Origin: Escallonia rubra | Taxonomy: Eukaryota > Streptophyta > Magnoliopsida > Escalloniales > Escalloniaceae | Length of the DNA: 64,000 nucleotides | Reading direction: 5' to 3' | Assembly (NCBI GenBank): GCA_033065855.1 | Contig: JAVXUO010001091.1 | Coordinates: 363,501 to 427,500, forward strand | In this document: positions 1 to 12,563 of the stretch, one piece after another | How positions within the stretch are numbered: the stretch's first letter is position 1 | Layout: each line of letters starts with the position of its first letter | The notes under the pieces: generated by a model | What the model was told of the DNA's origin: nothing | Databases searched by the model: none | The model's input: only the letters and a program-made list of their open reading frames with translations | Program-made: the position numbers and the translations under genes

Positions 1-1107
1 CCATACGTCTGTTACTTTTTAAGGGGCAAAATGATCTTTTTACCTGTTATATCCACCTTTCGTCCACGTCAGCTCCAAATGGTCCCAATAATTTTCATCA
101 GACCCTCCACGTCATTTCCTCACCCTTTTTCTCTTCCAAACTATTCATCTTCCCAACCAATATTGAAACGCGCGGCCACCTCCTCCGACCGAAACCACTG
201 CCTGACGAGCCATCGCCTATGACCGAAGCCACTGCTCGGTGTGCCACCATCCCCGCCACCTCTCTCCCATCATCACGACCCACCACAGTCAGCCACCCAC
301 GACCAGCCATAACTACCCACAACCACCAATCCCGAAACCCACGTACGGCACTCCCTCCGATTGAATCGCGGCCACCAACGCCTATCGTTGATGACCGCCG
401 CCTCTGCCACAAATCCTTCACCCACGACCACCCACAACCACCAATCCCTCCTTCACCCACGGTCACCACCTTAAATCGAATGACGACCACCAATAACCGG
501 CGTTCGACCAACAGTGACCATTCAATGAGCCATTATTGCCTCCAATCGAACGACCATTAGACACTCCCCCTGCCTACCGCCGTAATCACAACATACCCAA
601 TCACCCCATCACCCGATCTCCCCATCGATCTCCGGCGAGCCCAATCAGCCACTGCACAACATCATCACCACATAATCAGTGGTCCAAATCGAGGGTAAGA
701 GTGACAGGTCAAGCTAGGTGAAGATGGCGTGGGGCAACGCTGGACGCCAAAGACCGCGGCGACGCTAGAGGCGGGTTCTTGGTGCACGGTGGTTGGGGGC
801 ACTGAGAGAAATAGAGAAGAGAGAGAGAGAGAGAGAAGATAGAGAGAGAGAGGAAAGAGAGAGAAAATGGGGAAGAGAGAAATGACGTTGGGCTTAGGGG
901 GTTGGAGCTGACTAGGATTTCATGGATGAAAAGACCATTTTGCCCTTTAAAAAATTAATAGACGTCTGGTCAAATGCCATTTTGACCGTCAATTGGTGCT
1001 AGATACCAAGTTTTTAAAATTTTTGGTGCTGGGTGCCAATTTTAGAACTACGGGGTGCTGGGTGCAACTGACCCCTAAGTATAGGGTGTAGCGTAAAATC
1101 AACCCCT
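1..1107. mobile_element. Partial long-TIR DNA transposon, Mutator-like, non-autonomous
   Basis: The first ~40 bases of the window are the inverted complement, with a few mismatches, of about 927-975. The shared core is GGGCAAAATG next to AGACGT. The arm runs on to the right through GGTGCTGGGTGCC-type sequence to about 1107, so this looks like a long terminal inverted repeat whose left outer part lies outside the window. The interior (about 110-780) is C-rich and gene-like, followed by an AG-rich simple repeat at about 812-872. No transposase is seen. The short open frames inside match nothing I recognise. They could be captured host sequence, as in Pack-MULEs, but that is inference. The right border is approximate. 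Confidence 0.5.
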
Positions 1108-1702
1108 GATTTTGTTTACTTCTCGTTTTCTTTTATACAAAAATGGAAAAACTTTTAATTCAAAGTATCGCTGGAAAAACTTCTACCAATCTCTTTTTAG
1201 CGATGAATGTTCGTTGTTTAAATATTTTGTGGCATTTTGTGAACAAGCTTAAGTGACAATCTCAAAATTAGTGGTAACACTGCCGCAAAAACTGCTGTAG
1301 GAATTGCCCCCTACGAGCTGTAGAGACAATGTTTCGTCAGTGAGTAGGGTGTAAGAAAAAATTTGCACCACTAAATTAAAAGTGGTAATTAAGGATCTCA
1401 AACTGTCTTTCATGCTCCTACTTGGTTGCATTCACAAGCTGCCCCGGGTATGAGGTGAGCCACGTTATTCTGTAGACATTTTAATCATAAAAAATTAAGG
1501 GTTAATTGCGTGGGAGTTTAGTGTATGGAGATCATAGTAGTGATATGATGATGACCCTTCATGATATTTTGCTATTAAGGGCATGAACGTTGACCTCTAA
1601 TGCCGTTCTATTATATTCTACAGAAACAAGTTCAAGTGCTAGTGCTTCTATATATATGGTCTCCAAGTCGCAGTTTAGTATGCATTTCACTGGAGAGATA
1701 AA
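1108..1702. other. Intergenic DNA upstream of the CER1 pseudogene
   Basis: AT-rich sequence with no supported gene. It would have held the promoter of the plus-strand CER1 copy. I see no clear TATA box at a fitting distance. Confidence 0.4.
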
Positions 1703-3270
1703 ATGGCTACAAAACCTGGGTTTCCACCACCACATTACGACGATCCTCACGACACTCGGAATGCCCTTTGCGTACACTTATTAAAGGTTTTCAATGAGGC
1801 TGAAAGATCACTTTTCTCAGTTATTCTCTCAAAGGTAGGTTGAATTGAACTAGGTAAAATGGAGGAAAGATTCCCTGAATCAACTTTCTTGTTATTTCAC
1901 TTTCATGTTGGTGAAGTATGCCATTTTGGCACCTTGGGTGGCTCAGAGCATGTATTGGTTAGCTGTGAAACCAGAAAGCGAGAGAGACCTTACGAACTTA
2001 CTCATACTCACATTCCTCCTGTGGAGGATGCTTCACAACCAGCTGTGGATTAGTTTTTCTCGCCATCGGACTGCCAAAGGCAACAATCGGATCGTCGACA
2101 AGAGTATTGAATTTGAGCAAGTTGACAAAGGAAGTAATTGGTCAGTTCATATATCTCTTTCTTGATTATGTTATAATGTAGGAACCATTTGATATATCGC
2201 ACTTCATTCTTTCGTTTGGCAGGGACCTATTTTTCGTAATTATTTGTTGCTTGATTCTACGGAACTCTTCATAGCACCAAAGAAAATAATTCACATTTCA
2301 TAAAACACGAAAAAAGCTGTTAAAAGCTCGAGGTAATCGAAAATTTATAAAGTGGGGTTGAAGGCATATAAGTTTTCTAAGAAATTGGTATATTCAAATT
2401 ATGGTCTCTACTCAGTGAATGATACACAAACATGGAAGGTTGTTAGCACTTGGCATTTTCCAGATATTCACTCTAATGATGCGACTTAGTGAAAACCAAT
2501 CATCACTTGCTTTGTTGTAAAACGATAATTTGACTCCTTTTTTAAATGACTACAATCAAATCAAATCAAATCAAATCAAAACACTTTTAGTATTTGAACT
2601 TAGAAACAACCAAAAAGATACAAAACAACGTAACGCTAGGGAACAAGTTAGTTGGTGTAATTAAAATCTGAGCAGCTTTCAGTGTGCTAGGTGGGTAGGG
2701 CACTATGTACAGGTTTGATTGTTGGAAGTTTGCATGTATCTAATACTAAGTACAAACAGAATGATGTTGACTCATGGCAACCAAATTATCAATTTAAGAG
2801 TAATGGGCCCCCGCTATTTTTCGACCGATGTTTGTTTCCAGACCCATTTTAGTCAATTTTTTTTGTTAACGCTTGTCATATACGTCGCCGCAAAAAATTC
2901 CGTTGGAGAACCTACTTATGCCTTAGTTAAGTGTTACAATATGGATATAGAAATCCATACATATTAATAATAAAAATAACATACTAACTACTTATTAGGA
3001 CTTAATACGTTAGTTAAATCTTGCAATATGGATCTAAAAATTCATCATCTTCAAGTCTAGTTAATTATATAGGAAAATGAGGCTTATATTCGTGACCCTT
3101 ACATTATGTAAAAACTAATCCTCGTCGTTCTAAAACTCGACCTAATCAATATACTAACTTTTTAGGACTTAATTTCGACTATTGTATTCTCAAACCATTT
3201 CCTAGCATATATATATAACAGAAACAACATATTAGTTTTAGCAGCAAAAAGTGACGATATAGTTGAGAAT

Positions 3271-3298
3271 ACACACACACACACACACACACACACAC
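3271..3298. repeat. (AC)14 microsatellite
   Basis: Pure AC dinucleotide run inside intron 2 of the CER1 pseudogene. The rest of this intron (2141-4053) is AT-rich, with no other feature I can support beyond a short AAATC repeat near 2554-2580. Confidence 0.9.
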
Positions 3299-4279
3299 GA
3301 TTAATGTCATTGTAAAAAAATAGATAATGTTATATGTAGAATTAATAAGCAAATTATAGGTCAATTTTTTATAGAAGACCTCGTGACCAATAAAGTGATT
3401 TTATCCCCTATATAAAGATTTGGGTAACAATATCATAAAAAACTCTCTATATTAAATAATTACCTATAAAATAAAAATTAAATAAGAGATTTAATAGAAA
3501 ATTTTGGATACTAGTTTGAGTTCATATTTAAATTTTATAACCTTATGGTGTACGGATTGTAGACAAACTTTTTTTTCATTAAGGTCCTTAGTTTTAAAAT
3601 GTCAAAACACACTAAATCCAGTATACAAACCTAGATAAGATGGAAAAAAAAAATCTACATATATAAATTATTTTCATGAGATTTCATGTATAGAAGAACA
3701 AATTCTGTAATTTTTTTAAGAAATATCATGTAGAACTAGAACGTTATAACGTGTTTGTCATGAAAAAATTGCAATAGAAAAAATTGCTTATCTTTGAGTC
3801 AAGAAATGAGCTGTGAAGCGTAGACGAGCACAGGTGGTTGTGGAGATCGAATACGTTCTTATCAATCTATTAATAATCCATAAAGGTTTGCTTTTGATAT
3901 TGACATGCAATAATAATGACACAAAACAGATGAAGGGAAGAATGAAAAGAACCACAAAGAGGGCATCCAGAAGTGCCCTAGTTTCCATGCATGGTTTGCT
4001 TTTGATATTGACATGTGGATGTGGATATGAGATGTAATGATGGGTGGCTGCAGGGATGACCAGATTTTGTTGAACGGGATTCTGTTGTACATTTTCAATA
4101 TGGCAACTCCTGGAGGCTGGAGCTGCTCACCTGCCCATTTGCAGGATAAAAGGCGTGGTCATCATGGCTTTGCTTCATGTTGGTCCAGTGGAATTTCTCT
4201 ATTACTGGCTCCACAGGGCATTGCACCACCATTATCTCTACTCCCGCTGCCACTTCCACCACCATTCCTCCATTGTCAC

Positions 4280-5241
4280 TAGACCTGGCAAACGGGTAAT
4301 CCGGTCGGGTACGAATAAAATCTGATCGGATACGGATAAAATCGGTTTGGGTGATTTTCACCCGATTTTTTTCGGGTAGGAATTTTTGGAATCCGTACCC
4401 TACCCTGACGGGGCGGGTATTACCCGCGGGTAAATTATTAATTTTTTATTTTTTTATTAATAAACATTTGGCCTGTTTTTTCCTTCTATTTTATTATTAT
4501 TACAATTTACAACTATCACTTTCTGTCTGATTTCATTTCTAAAATTATCACTTGACGATTAATCTCAAGTCCAATTCTCAAATCCAACTGGACCAACCCC
4601 ATCATCTCAAGTCTCCAAACACAAATATGGAACAAGCTGATCTAGAAATAAATTATCTCACAACACAAATTAAAAGACAAGCAGATCTGAAAGAAAACAA
4701 CACTACAAAATACTTAAATACATACAAAGATTTTTAACACTAATAAAACAAGCAGATCTGGCGATGGCGACATAGATGGTGGGCACGGAGCGGTGGTGGA
4801 TCTGATCGAAGACATTCAAGGCGGAGCTATGGCAGGTCTGGCGGCGGAGCGAGAGAAGGACGATGGACGCCGTCGCTTGATGTGCAGTAGATGGCCGTCG
4901 AGTTGATGTGGTATCGTGTCGCTGCCGTCGATGGATCTGCAGGCGAGAGAGAACAACAGTTCGAGGTAGATCGATCTGGGAGGGAGAGGGGAGAGAGAGA
5001 GAGCAGCAGCGCCGCAGATCGGCTGGAAAAGGAAAGAAAAATGACCGAGTGAAGGACAAATCAGAAAACCCTAGAACTTATATACTAAAAGTTCGGGTAG
5101 CCCGGGTAACCTGTACCCGACCCGGACAGACCCGAAAACTACGGATCGGTTCGGGTACGGGTCAAAATTGCACGGGTAGTCTATATAGGTACCCGTACTC
5201 GGGGTTTTTGAACGGGTACGGGTAGAAAATTGCCAGGTCTA
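4280..5241. mobile_element. Non-autonomous hAT element inside CER1 pseudogene exon 3
   Basis: Termini are TAGACCTGGCAA and its complement TTGCCAGGTCTA. Flanks are ATTGTCAC (4272-4279) and TTTGTCAC (5242-5249), an 8 bp target duplication with one mismatch, as expected for hAT. CGGGTA and TACCCG motifs are dense just inside both ends, typical hAT subterminal repeats. At 962 bp it carries no transposase. The 3' half (about 4755-5060) is GC-richer and gene-like on the minus strand, but the product is not recognised. It interrupts the codons between the second histidine box and the end of exon 3. Confidence 0.85.
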
Positions 5242-7189
5242 TTTGTCACCGAACCCATTACATTTAAGTCACATCTTACATGAAAATATTTAATTAATTT
5301 ATTTGAATCTTACTGCGGATTACTTCCTGAACCAAAATTTTAAAACGATAATCCAGTTTCAACAAAGTATATTCGTCGAAGCAAGTAAGGATGTGAATAA
5401 ATATGTTACGTTAAAAGTCCCTACCAATTATTTTGTGAATGACAATGGATGGAAACTATGATCGAGAAAAAAAAAAAGAGCATATATATTATAACACGAC
5501 GCGTGATGAATTTAATTTTGTTAGCAGCTGTAATTCATCTTTTCGAGGAGCATATATCCTACTTTTTGCTCTTCGCAATGCTAACCACGGTGTTCACTGG
5601 GACTGCCTCCATTGCATCCATGTTCGGATATGTCACCTACATTGACCTCATGAACAACATGGGTCACTGCAACTTTGAGCTCATACCACGCTGGCTCTTC
5701 TCCGTCTTTCCCCCTCTCAAGTACATGATGTACATACCCTCGTAAGTATGAACTGCTTGAACTCCCAATTTCTCAATTCTCTTTGCTTTTTCATTTCATT
5801 AATTTAGCAACAAGCATATTCTTCTTTTTAGTTTCCCGAGCTTTTTACCCATGTATGAAATGTCTCAGACTTTAAGTTTATTGTGACAACAGATATCACT
5901 CTCTACATCATACCCAATTTCGGACAAACTACACCCTTTTCATGCCAATCTATGACTACATCTATGGAACTATGGACAAGTCCACTGATGCATTGCACGA
6001 AACTGCACTCGAGAGGAAATAAGACGCCCCTGACGTAGTCCATCTCACGCACTTGACTACCCCGGACTCCATCTATCATCTCAGGCTAGGGTTCGCGTCC
6101 ATCGCCTCCAACCCCCACTTGACTAAATGTTACCTGTGGCTACTGTGGCCTGTCACGTTTTGGTCCATGATCATGACTTGCTTGTACGGCCACACGTTCA
6201 TTGAAGCGAGGAATAATTTCAAGAATCTCAGACTACAATCCTGGGCAATTCCACGATACAATACACATGTGCACAAATTTACTCCCCTTCTTTTTTCGGT
6301 GTGCACTTTTTTCGTATAATATAATACTTAATGAAATTTTCAATTGTTCCTATAGTAAGTTTATGGTTTACAAAATTATTACTCTTTCTTCCTATATATG
6401 TTTGATTTAGTATTTGATGCCAAGGAAAGTGGGTTCGTACTTACGTGGAGGTGCCACAAAGTTTGCAGTCCGAGTCAGATGCCAAGTATGTTGATGTAGG
6501 ACACAGCAAGGGTGGAACAAGGGTAGAGACCAAGGCTTTTCCAAACAGAGCTTGAGGGTGGCAGTGCTACGAGGGGCGATGGAGCGAGGATGAATACACG
6601 ACGACAGTCACAGTCCGATGCTTAGGTCCAGAGTCAGGGTACTGTAAGTTTCTCTCTCTAGAATTCTAGAGTGAGAAAGTGAAAATGTGAGAGAGTGAAG
6701 AAGAAGTCCTCCAAATGAATTCTCAAGACCTCTATTTATAGAGATCGAGATAATGATGTCATAAACCGACACGTGGCGCTCCCCGGGAGTGACACGTCAC
6801 CGAGGGGTCCACGGGTGCCAGTGCTCCACGGACTGTCGGATCGCATATTCAACTGGTCTGCTCCTCACAGCGTCGCTCTGTCTGTCTGGAAAGATTGGCT
6901 CCCACAGCGTCGGTGTGGCCAGAGAACCCCCTTGATCTAGCCTCCAATCCAAGCCCTTGCAGAGTCCCACAGGCCTGGCAGCGGTGGGGAAGACCCGACG
7001 CCCAACTGCCAGGTGAACTAGGCGCGATGCCCTCCGAAGACCTGCTCCCGTCTCGGACTGACCCGGGGGTCATAGTCCCTAGGGGTGCCGATGCAAGCCC
7101 CCAGTGCCGGAGCACGTAGTCCAGTCACGCAGGCACCCTGACGGAGATAATGTCCCGGAGGAGTCGCCTATTCCGCAGGCCGAGGTAGA

Positions 7190-7975
7190 ATCCCGGAGGA
7201 GCCGTCTACCTGACCGGCCAAGGTAGCATCCCGGAGGAGCCGTCTACCTGGCAAAAGGGGAGTCTTCGTGCTGGAGCACTTAGAGCTCCCTGGCAAAGAT
7301 AGTGTCCCGGAGGAGTCGCCTATCCCTGCGGGTGAGTCCTTATGCCGGAGCACTTGGAGCGAGTCAAGGTAGCATCCCGGAGGAGCCGTTTACCTGGCGG
7401 AAGGGGAGTTGAAGAGCTCCCTGGCAGAGATAGTGTCCCGGAGGAGTCGCCTATCCCCGCGGGAGAGTCCTTGTGCCGGAGCACTCGGAGCGAGTCAAGG
7501 TAGCATCCCAGAGGATTCGTCTACCTGACTGGCCGAGGTAGCATCCCGGAGGAGCCGTCTACCTGGCGGAAGGGGAGTTGAAGAGCTCTCTGGCAGAGAT
7601 AGTGTCCCGGAGGAGTCGTATATCCCCGCGGGTGAGTCCTTGTGCCGGAGCACTCGGAGCGAGTCAAAGTAGCGTCCCGGAGGAGCCGTCTACCCGACTG
7701 ACCGAGGTAGCATCCTGGAGGAGCCGTCTACCTGGCGGAATGGGAGTTGAAGAGCTCCCTGGTAGAGATAGTGTCCCGGAGGAGTCGCATATCCCCGCGG
7801 GTGAGTCCTTGTGCCGGAGCACTCGGAGCGAGTCAAGGTAGCATCCCCCCGGAGGAGCCGTCTACCCGACTGGCCGAGGTAGCATCCCGGAGGAGCCGTC
7901 TACCTAGCGGAAGGGGAATTGAAGAGCTCCCTGGCAGAGATAGTGTCCCGGAGGAGTCGCCTATCCCTGCAGGAT
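7190..7975. repeat. ~170 bp tandem array inside solo LTR copy A
   Basis: About 4.5 imperfect copies of a ~170 bp unit. The landmark TTGAAGAGCTC recurs near 7409, 7579, 7749 and 7919. Each unit contains two short related boxes built around CCCGGAGGAGYCG, so there is a shorter sub-repeat inside the unit. The open frames across the array exist only because of this periodicity. Confidence 0.85.
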
Positions 7976-8025
7976 GATGTACACTCCAGAGAGTGGGTTG
8001 AAGCATGTTCCATGGCCAAGGCAAG

Positions 8026-8735
8026 GTGCGCATGGTGTGATGAATGAGTGTGGTGCCCGGGGGCATGATGACATGATTGTGGCGCATGGGTGCGATGAAG
8101 TGAGTAAGGTGTCGGGGGCACGTCTGTGTTAGTGGCGCGGCGCATGGGCGCGACGGAGTGCGTAAGGTGCCGGGGGGCACGTTTGTGTCAATGGTGGCGC
8201 ATGGGCGCGACATAGTGCGTATGGTGTGTGGGAGAACGGTAGTCTAACAGAGAGCCTGGGGGCATGATTGTATCAGCGGCGCGGTGCACGGGCCCGGCGG
8301 AGTGTTGAAGTGCGGCGCCCAGACGCCGGCGACGGGGTCGTGGAGTTGTGTTGAAGTGCGGTGCCCGGACGCCGGCGACGGGGTCGCGGTGTTGTGTCCG
8401 GGCGACGGGGGTCGCGGAGTTGTGTCCGGGCGACGGGGTCGCGGAGTTGTTTCCGGGCAACGGGGGTCGCAGAGTTGTGTCCGGGCGACGGGGGTCGCGG
8501 AGTTGTGTCCGGACGACGGGCGACGGGGGTCGCGGATGATGCAAGGCCTCTTGAAGAGAAGTGAAGGTGCTAAGGATGGAGGCCAAAGGCCAACCCTTCG
8601 GGGAAGGCCAAGGCCAACCTCAAGGGGAGGCCAAGGCTGACCCCAATGGGAAGGCCAAGGCTGACCCCAATGGGAAGGCCAAGGCCGAGGCCGACCCCAA
8701 AGGGGAGGCCAAGGCCAACCTCCTTGGGCAAGTGC
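8026..8735. repeat. Three further short-period arrays in solo LTR copy A
   Basis: Going right, the period shortens. It is ~58 bp at about 8026-8232 (landmark GGCGCATGGG near 8081, 8139, 8196), ~30 bp at about 8303-8540 (landmark GGCGACGGGGTCGCGGAG), and ~24 bp at about 8590-8735 (landmark AAGGCCAAGGC). All are GC-rich, unlike the AT-rich surroundings. Confidence 0.8.
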
Positions 8736-11326
8736 CATGGCGCATCGACGGGCGACGTGCGAAGTGCGACGGTCGAAGCGTGATGCGGCGTCGCACAATG
8801 ATGAGTTTCTTGGTGACGAAGTCGCGTAGAAGAAGTAAGAAGTGCACGTGACTTGAGCGTGCACGCTTTGACCGGTTGTGAGCGTTGAAAATGACTGTTG
8901 CTTGTGCGGACGTGTCATGCAAAATGGGACCGCAGTGGGCCTTTGGGTACGACCAGAATAGGTTGGGAACAGTATTCTTGCAGTACTTATTTAAATGGCA
9001 AAGAGAAGCCATCAATGGTTTGATTGAGGAGGCCATTATCGAAGCAGAGGCTGCGGGCATTAAGGTGTTGAGTCTGGGCCTTTTGAACCAGGTAAGTTAT
9101 CCTGCAGCTTTAGTATTTTTCAGTGGTTTGGAATGTACATAAATTTTTTGTTTACGATCAAATGACCATGATTACTCTCAAATTACCAAATAACCCGTCA
9201 AAATTGTTCTTCTTTCACATTATTCCATGCACTATGCTTCTAATTCTTTCACTTCTTGAGTTTCGACTAAAACTCGCATGTTTTTTCACACATCCTCATT
9301 CTGGTCCATGCCGCTATGCCGTCACGTGAATCAGTCAGTTCTTTTGCTTGTAGTAGTTAAGGAATTTCACAAGTACAACAACTTAAGATGTCAAGTGAAA
9401 ACAATAATAAGATCAACAATTTCTTGTCGAAATCCTCTCCCACAAAGACATTAAAAAGCCAAAAGAGCTCCATATTTTTTATGTGGAGATGAAAATCTCA
9501 TGACTGATTTGATTCTAGGGGGAGGAACTGAACAGAAATGGGGAGCTTTACATTCAAAAGTACCCAGATCTCAAGGTGAAAGTGGTGAATGGTTGGCGGT
9601 GGCTATTGTGCTCAACACCATTCCAAAAGGGACAACACAAGTTCTCCTAAGAGGCAAACTCTCCAAAGTTGCTTGTTCCATTGCTTCTGCTTTGTGCCAA
9701 AAGGGTATCCAGGTGTGGTTCTTCTTAATATTCTACAATATGGGCCCATAGGCAGCCGAACTGAATAGGGACCAGTGTAGCTTCCAAGAACTACGGACCA
9801 ATTTTTTATGCCGTATCAAAGTGAGGTCTGGACCAAAATTTTATGCCTACTATTAGCTACCATGCCCTTTGCTGTTATGCCATGCTGAATATGTCAATCG
9901 AGCATAGGTTTGTCACTAAGTGTGCACATATAAGATTGGTGAAAAACCATAAACTAAGTGCAGATGCAAATTTGTCATACATCTCATCAGATCAGGGATT
10001 TTTTTTTTCCTTATTATCTCAAGGTATTAGAAGCAAGTATAAGGCATCACCAATATTCTATTGTCTACCTCTCAAAAGTAAGTCTCAAAATTAGGGGTGT
10101 ACCAAAACTTTTGTCTCACTTAAAAGAAGAATAATACGTAAATTTTATACGCTACTTCAGAACAAACTTATTCTTCTTAACGTTTTAAGCTCTAACAGAT
10201 CAGTTTGACGTAACATGTGGTTACACTATATAGAGATGAGTACGAAAAGCTTAAGTTAAGCACCATGTCTGCAAGTACTTTGCTACACTCGAGGGGTGAT
10301 GCTCGAAAGGTACAATCTTTGTTAGTTTTCTTATTATTATTATTATTATTATTATTATTTTGAGTGCGCTACATTTGGATATATTCCGGTTGTTTAGAAA
10401 TATTTCTTAAATTAGCCAATACCATCCTACGAGTCAAGTACAAAAAATGTGATCGGAGTAGTTCATATTCAAAGGACAGCCAATTAGCCCTGTAAAGTTT
10501 CGAGTTTGGTATTTAATTGCCTTCAATTTTCAGATATGGCTGGTGGGAGATGGATTGAGCATAGAAGAACAACAAAAGGCACCAAAAGGGACTTTGTTCA
10601 TTCCTTATTCCCCACTCCCTCCTAAGCGAATCCGCAAGGACTGCTTCTACCACTATACACCAGCAATGTCGGCTCCCATGTCTCTTCAAAATTTGCACTC
10701 TTTTGAGGTCAGTTCCATTGCTCATTTGGCTCCTCTTAAACAAGCTAGGTAAGCACATTTAGCTGCATATCAGGGAATCACCGCAAAAGTTCAGATTGAA
10801 ATTTCCAAGCATGAATGATGACACCATATTTCTCAACAACTTAAAGGGACAAATGATTTTGACTGAGTACCGTTAAAGATGCAAAAAAGTCGGAAAGTTG
10901 CCTTATTCTATTGCTAATTGTAAAAAAATGTATTTTCCAACTACTTTCACGTCCACTTGTATATTTCCAACTAACTCTAAAGAGAATTGCCGCTAGAAAT
11001 CAGTATTGTCACATTGTGCTTTTTCAAAACTATAAGTGTGCAACTTAAAATCTTTAGAAAGTACATCGAAGAATTGACGAAAAATACACTTATATTTATG
11101 AAAAGGAGCCACTTCTTCGTAATTCTTACAGATCGAAAGTCGCTCAATGCTACATATACAGAACTGGTTGCCGAGAAGAGTGATGAGCGCTTGGCCTGTA
11201 GCTGGAATAATACATGCCTTGGAAGGATGGAATGAACATGAATGTGGCGATATCGTGTTCAACATTGAAAAAGTTTGGCAGGCTAGCCTTAAGCACGGAT
11301 TTCGACCTCTACTTACTCCCAACTAG

Positions 11327-12357
11327 CCGAAGATTCAACTTTAATGCAAAATTGTCCCTATTAGTTGCTCTATTGTTTTACTCTCGTATCTAGACTTTGT
11401 GAAAGCTACAACTATGATCCATTATGACTGTTTGTATGGTAATGTTTATTTACGGCACTGGGTGTATTTGATAATTTAAAGGGTGCTTGAGCGGAACTAA
11501 AAATTTGTGCTATCTAATTCTATGCGTAATTGAACATTCTTTTGTGCTAGAGCGATTTAACGTCTAACATGTCCATATATATTCATAAATCTTAAACAAA
11601 GATGTTTTAGTAAATGCCCGTGCCAAGTATTTTTTATGTCACTTTACTTTTGGACGAACTTCTGTTGTAACATCCCGTACTTTTTTTAGCAGTATAAAAT
11701 AGTTATCTGTTTTTCAAAAAATAAAAGAGAGATAATTTTAAGCGATACTTGGGAACTAGTAGGGTTCTGGAAGGTTAAAATAATTTTAGGGTCAAAATGT
11801 AAATTTGTAAAGTTTTGGGGTCATTTTGTAAATATGAAAACTTTGGGGGCTTAAAGGTAAATTTTTTTTAAGATAAAAAAGTGACTGTACATATATGTAT
11901 TTAGGTGATATCTATTTTTTGGGAATTTTGAGAAATATATACCAATAGTGAAAATGATACCAAGAGTGAGATTACATATACTTACAACAAAACTAACTAG
12001 GCCAAACAAACATTAAACAACCATAAACTACAAGGCTATGAACACAAAAACCAAAAGCTATGAGAGTTGTCTTCAAAAATCAGAAGGAGAGTCCTTGAAC
12101 CTGCTAGCAACCATTCAAAGCAGAGTATTGTAGCTTGTGATTCGTCAAACCATACTTGTTGATGACCATACCTTTGACGAAGAGCAAAAGAAGCCAGAAC
12201 TGAAGCAAGTGCAAGAACTCTATACGTACCCCTTTCGATATGCACTGAGTGCAAAAATCTGTAGCTGGCTGTTAAGTCAAGCAAACGAGCAAAACACTGT
12301 ACAAGCTAAAAAACCATGCTACTAGGCAGAGCTGCATGGCTTCAAAGCTGTTCAAGT
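11327..12357. other. Non-coding DNA after the pseudogene; possible LTR fragment at about 11667
   Basis: No gene supported. At about 11667 a TGTAACATCCC start followed by GGGTCAAAATGTAAATTTG-type sequence resembles the beginning of common plant LTRs. No second end or flanking duplication was found, so it is at best a truncated remnant. Confidence 0.3.
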
Positions 12358-12563
12358 AAGATCGACGGGCCAATACAGATATTCTTCTAACAAGGGGTGG
12401 AACAATGAATGGTATGGGTGTGAGGTTTCTCCTTATAACACCGGTATAAAGGTCACTCCTAAGATCGACGGGCCAATACAGATATTCTTCTAACAAGGGG
12501 TGGAACAATGAATGGTATGGGTGTGAGGTTTCTCCTTATAACACCGGTATAAAGGTCACTCCT
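12358..12563. repeat. Exact 103 bp tandem duplication
   Basis: Two adjacent 103 bp units (12358-12460 and 12461-12563), both beginning AAGATCGACGGGCC and ending GGTCACTCCT. I see no difference between them, so the duplication is recent or an assembly artefact. The host sequence is not recognised. Confidence 0.9.

Larger units (their letters stand above)
6415..8971 (+). mobile_element. Solo LTR, array-bearing family, copy A (in CER1 pseudogene intron 5)
   Basis: A 2557 bp unit beginning TGATGCC and ending GGGAACA, flanked by perfect 5 bp duplications GTATT (6410-6414 and 8972-8976). TG..CA ends with a 5 bp duplication and no inner coding region indicate a solo LTR. A TATA-like CTATTTATAG lies near 6730. 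The same left ~60 bp and right ~80 bp occur in the unit at 19016-21198, which defines a family. Lineage is unknown; LTRs this long suggest a Ty3/gypsy type (inference). Internal tandem arrays are listed separately. Confidence 0.8.
1703..11326 (+). pseudogene. CER1: CER1-like aldehyde decarbonylase pseudogene, ten decayed exons
   Basis: Exons matched to the intact copy at 38080-45719: 1703-1786, 1917-2140, 4054-4279 plus 5250-5263, 5528-5741, 5893-6268, 8984-9091, 9519-9712, about 10211-10309 (start uncertain), 10534-10707, 11162-11326 (stop TAG). Recognisable blocks include LAPWVAQSMY, the HRALHHH box, YHSLHHTQFRTNY, VLSLGLLNQ, WLVGDGL and NWLPRRVMSAW. Damage seen: exon 1 keeps only MATKPG of the usual N terminus; a 7 bp tandem duplication near 4110-4123 shifts the frame in exon 3; a hAT element sits in exon 3; the intron 3 donor reads TTAAGT instead of GTAAGT (5264); there is an in-frame TAA at 6020-6022; 7 bases are missing from exon 7 near 9595; exon 8 is poorly conserved at its start. 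A solo LTR sits in intron 5, ending 13 bases before exon 6. It cannot make a full-length enzyme. Transcription is unknown. Confidence 0.93.

Noticed and set aside
98-511. 137-codon minus-strand open frame
   Set aside because: Low-complexity Gly/Arg/Val composition in the C-rich interior of a DNA transposon, with overlapping open frames on the other strand.
7190-7975. Regular repeats as a CRISPR array
   Set aside because: The units are ~170 bp head-to-tail with no unique spacers, in a plant LTR.
7578-8918. Several open frames on both strands (up to 224 codons)
   Set aside because: They are by-products of GC-rich tandem arrays in solo LTR copy A.
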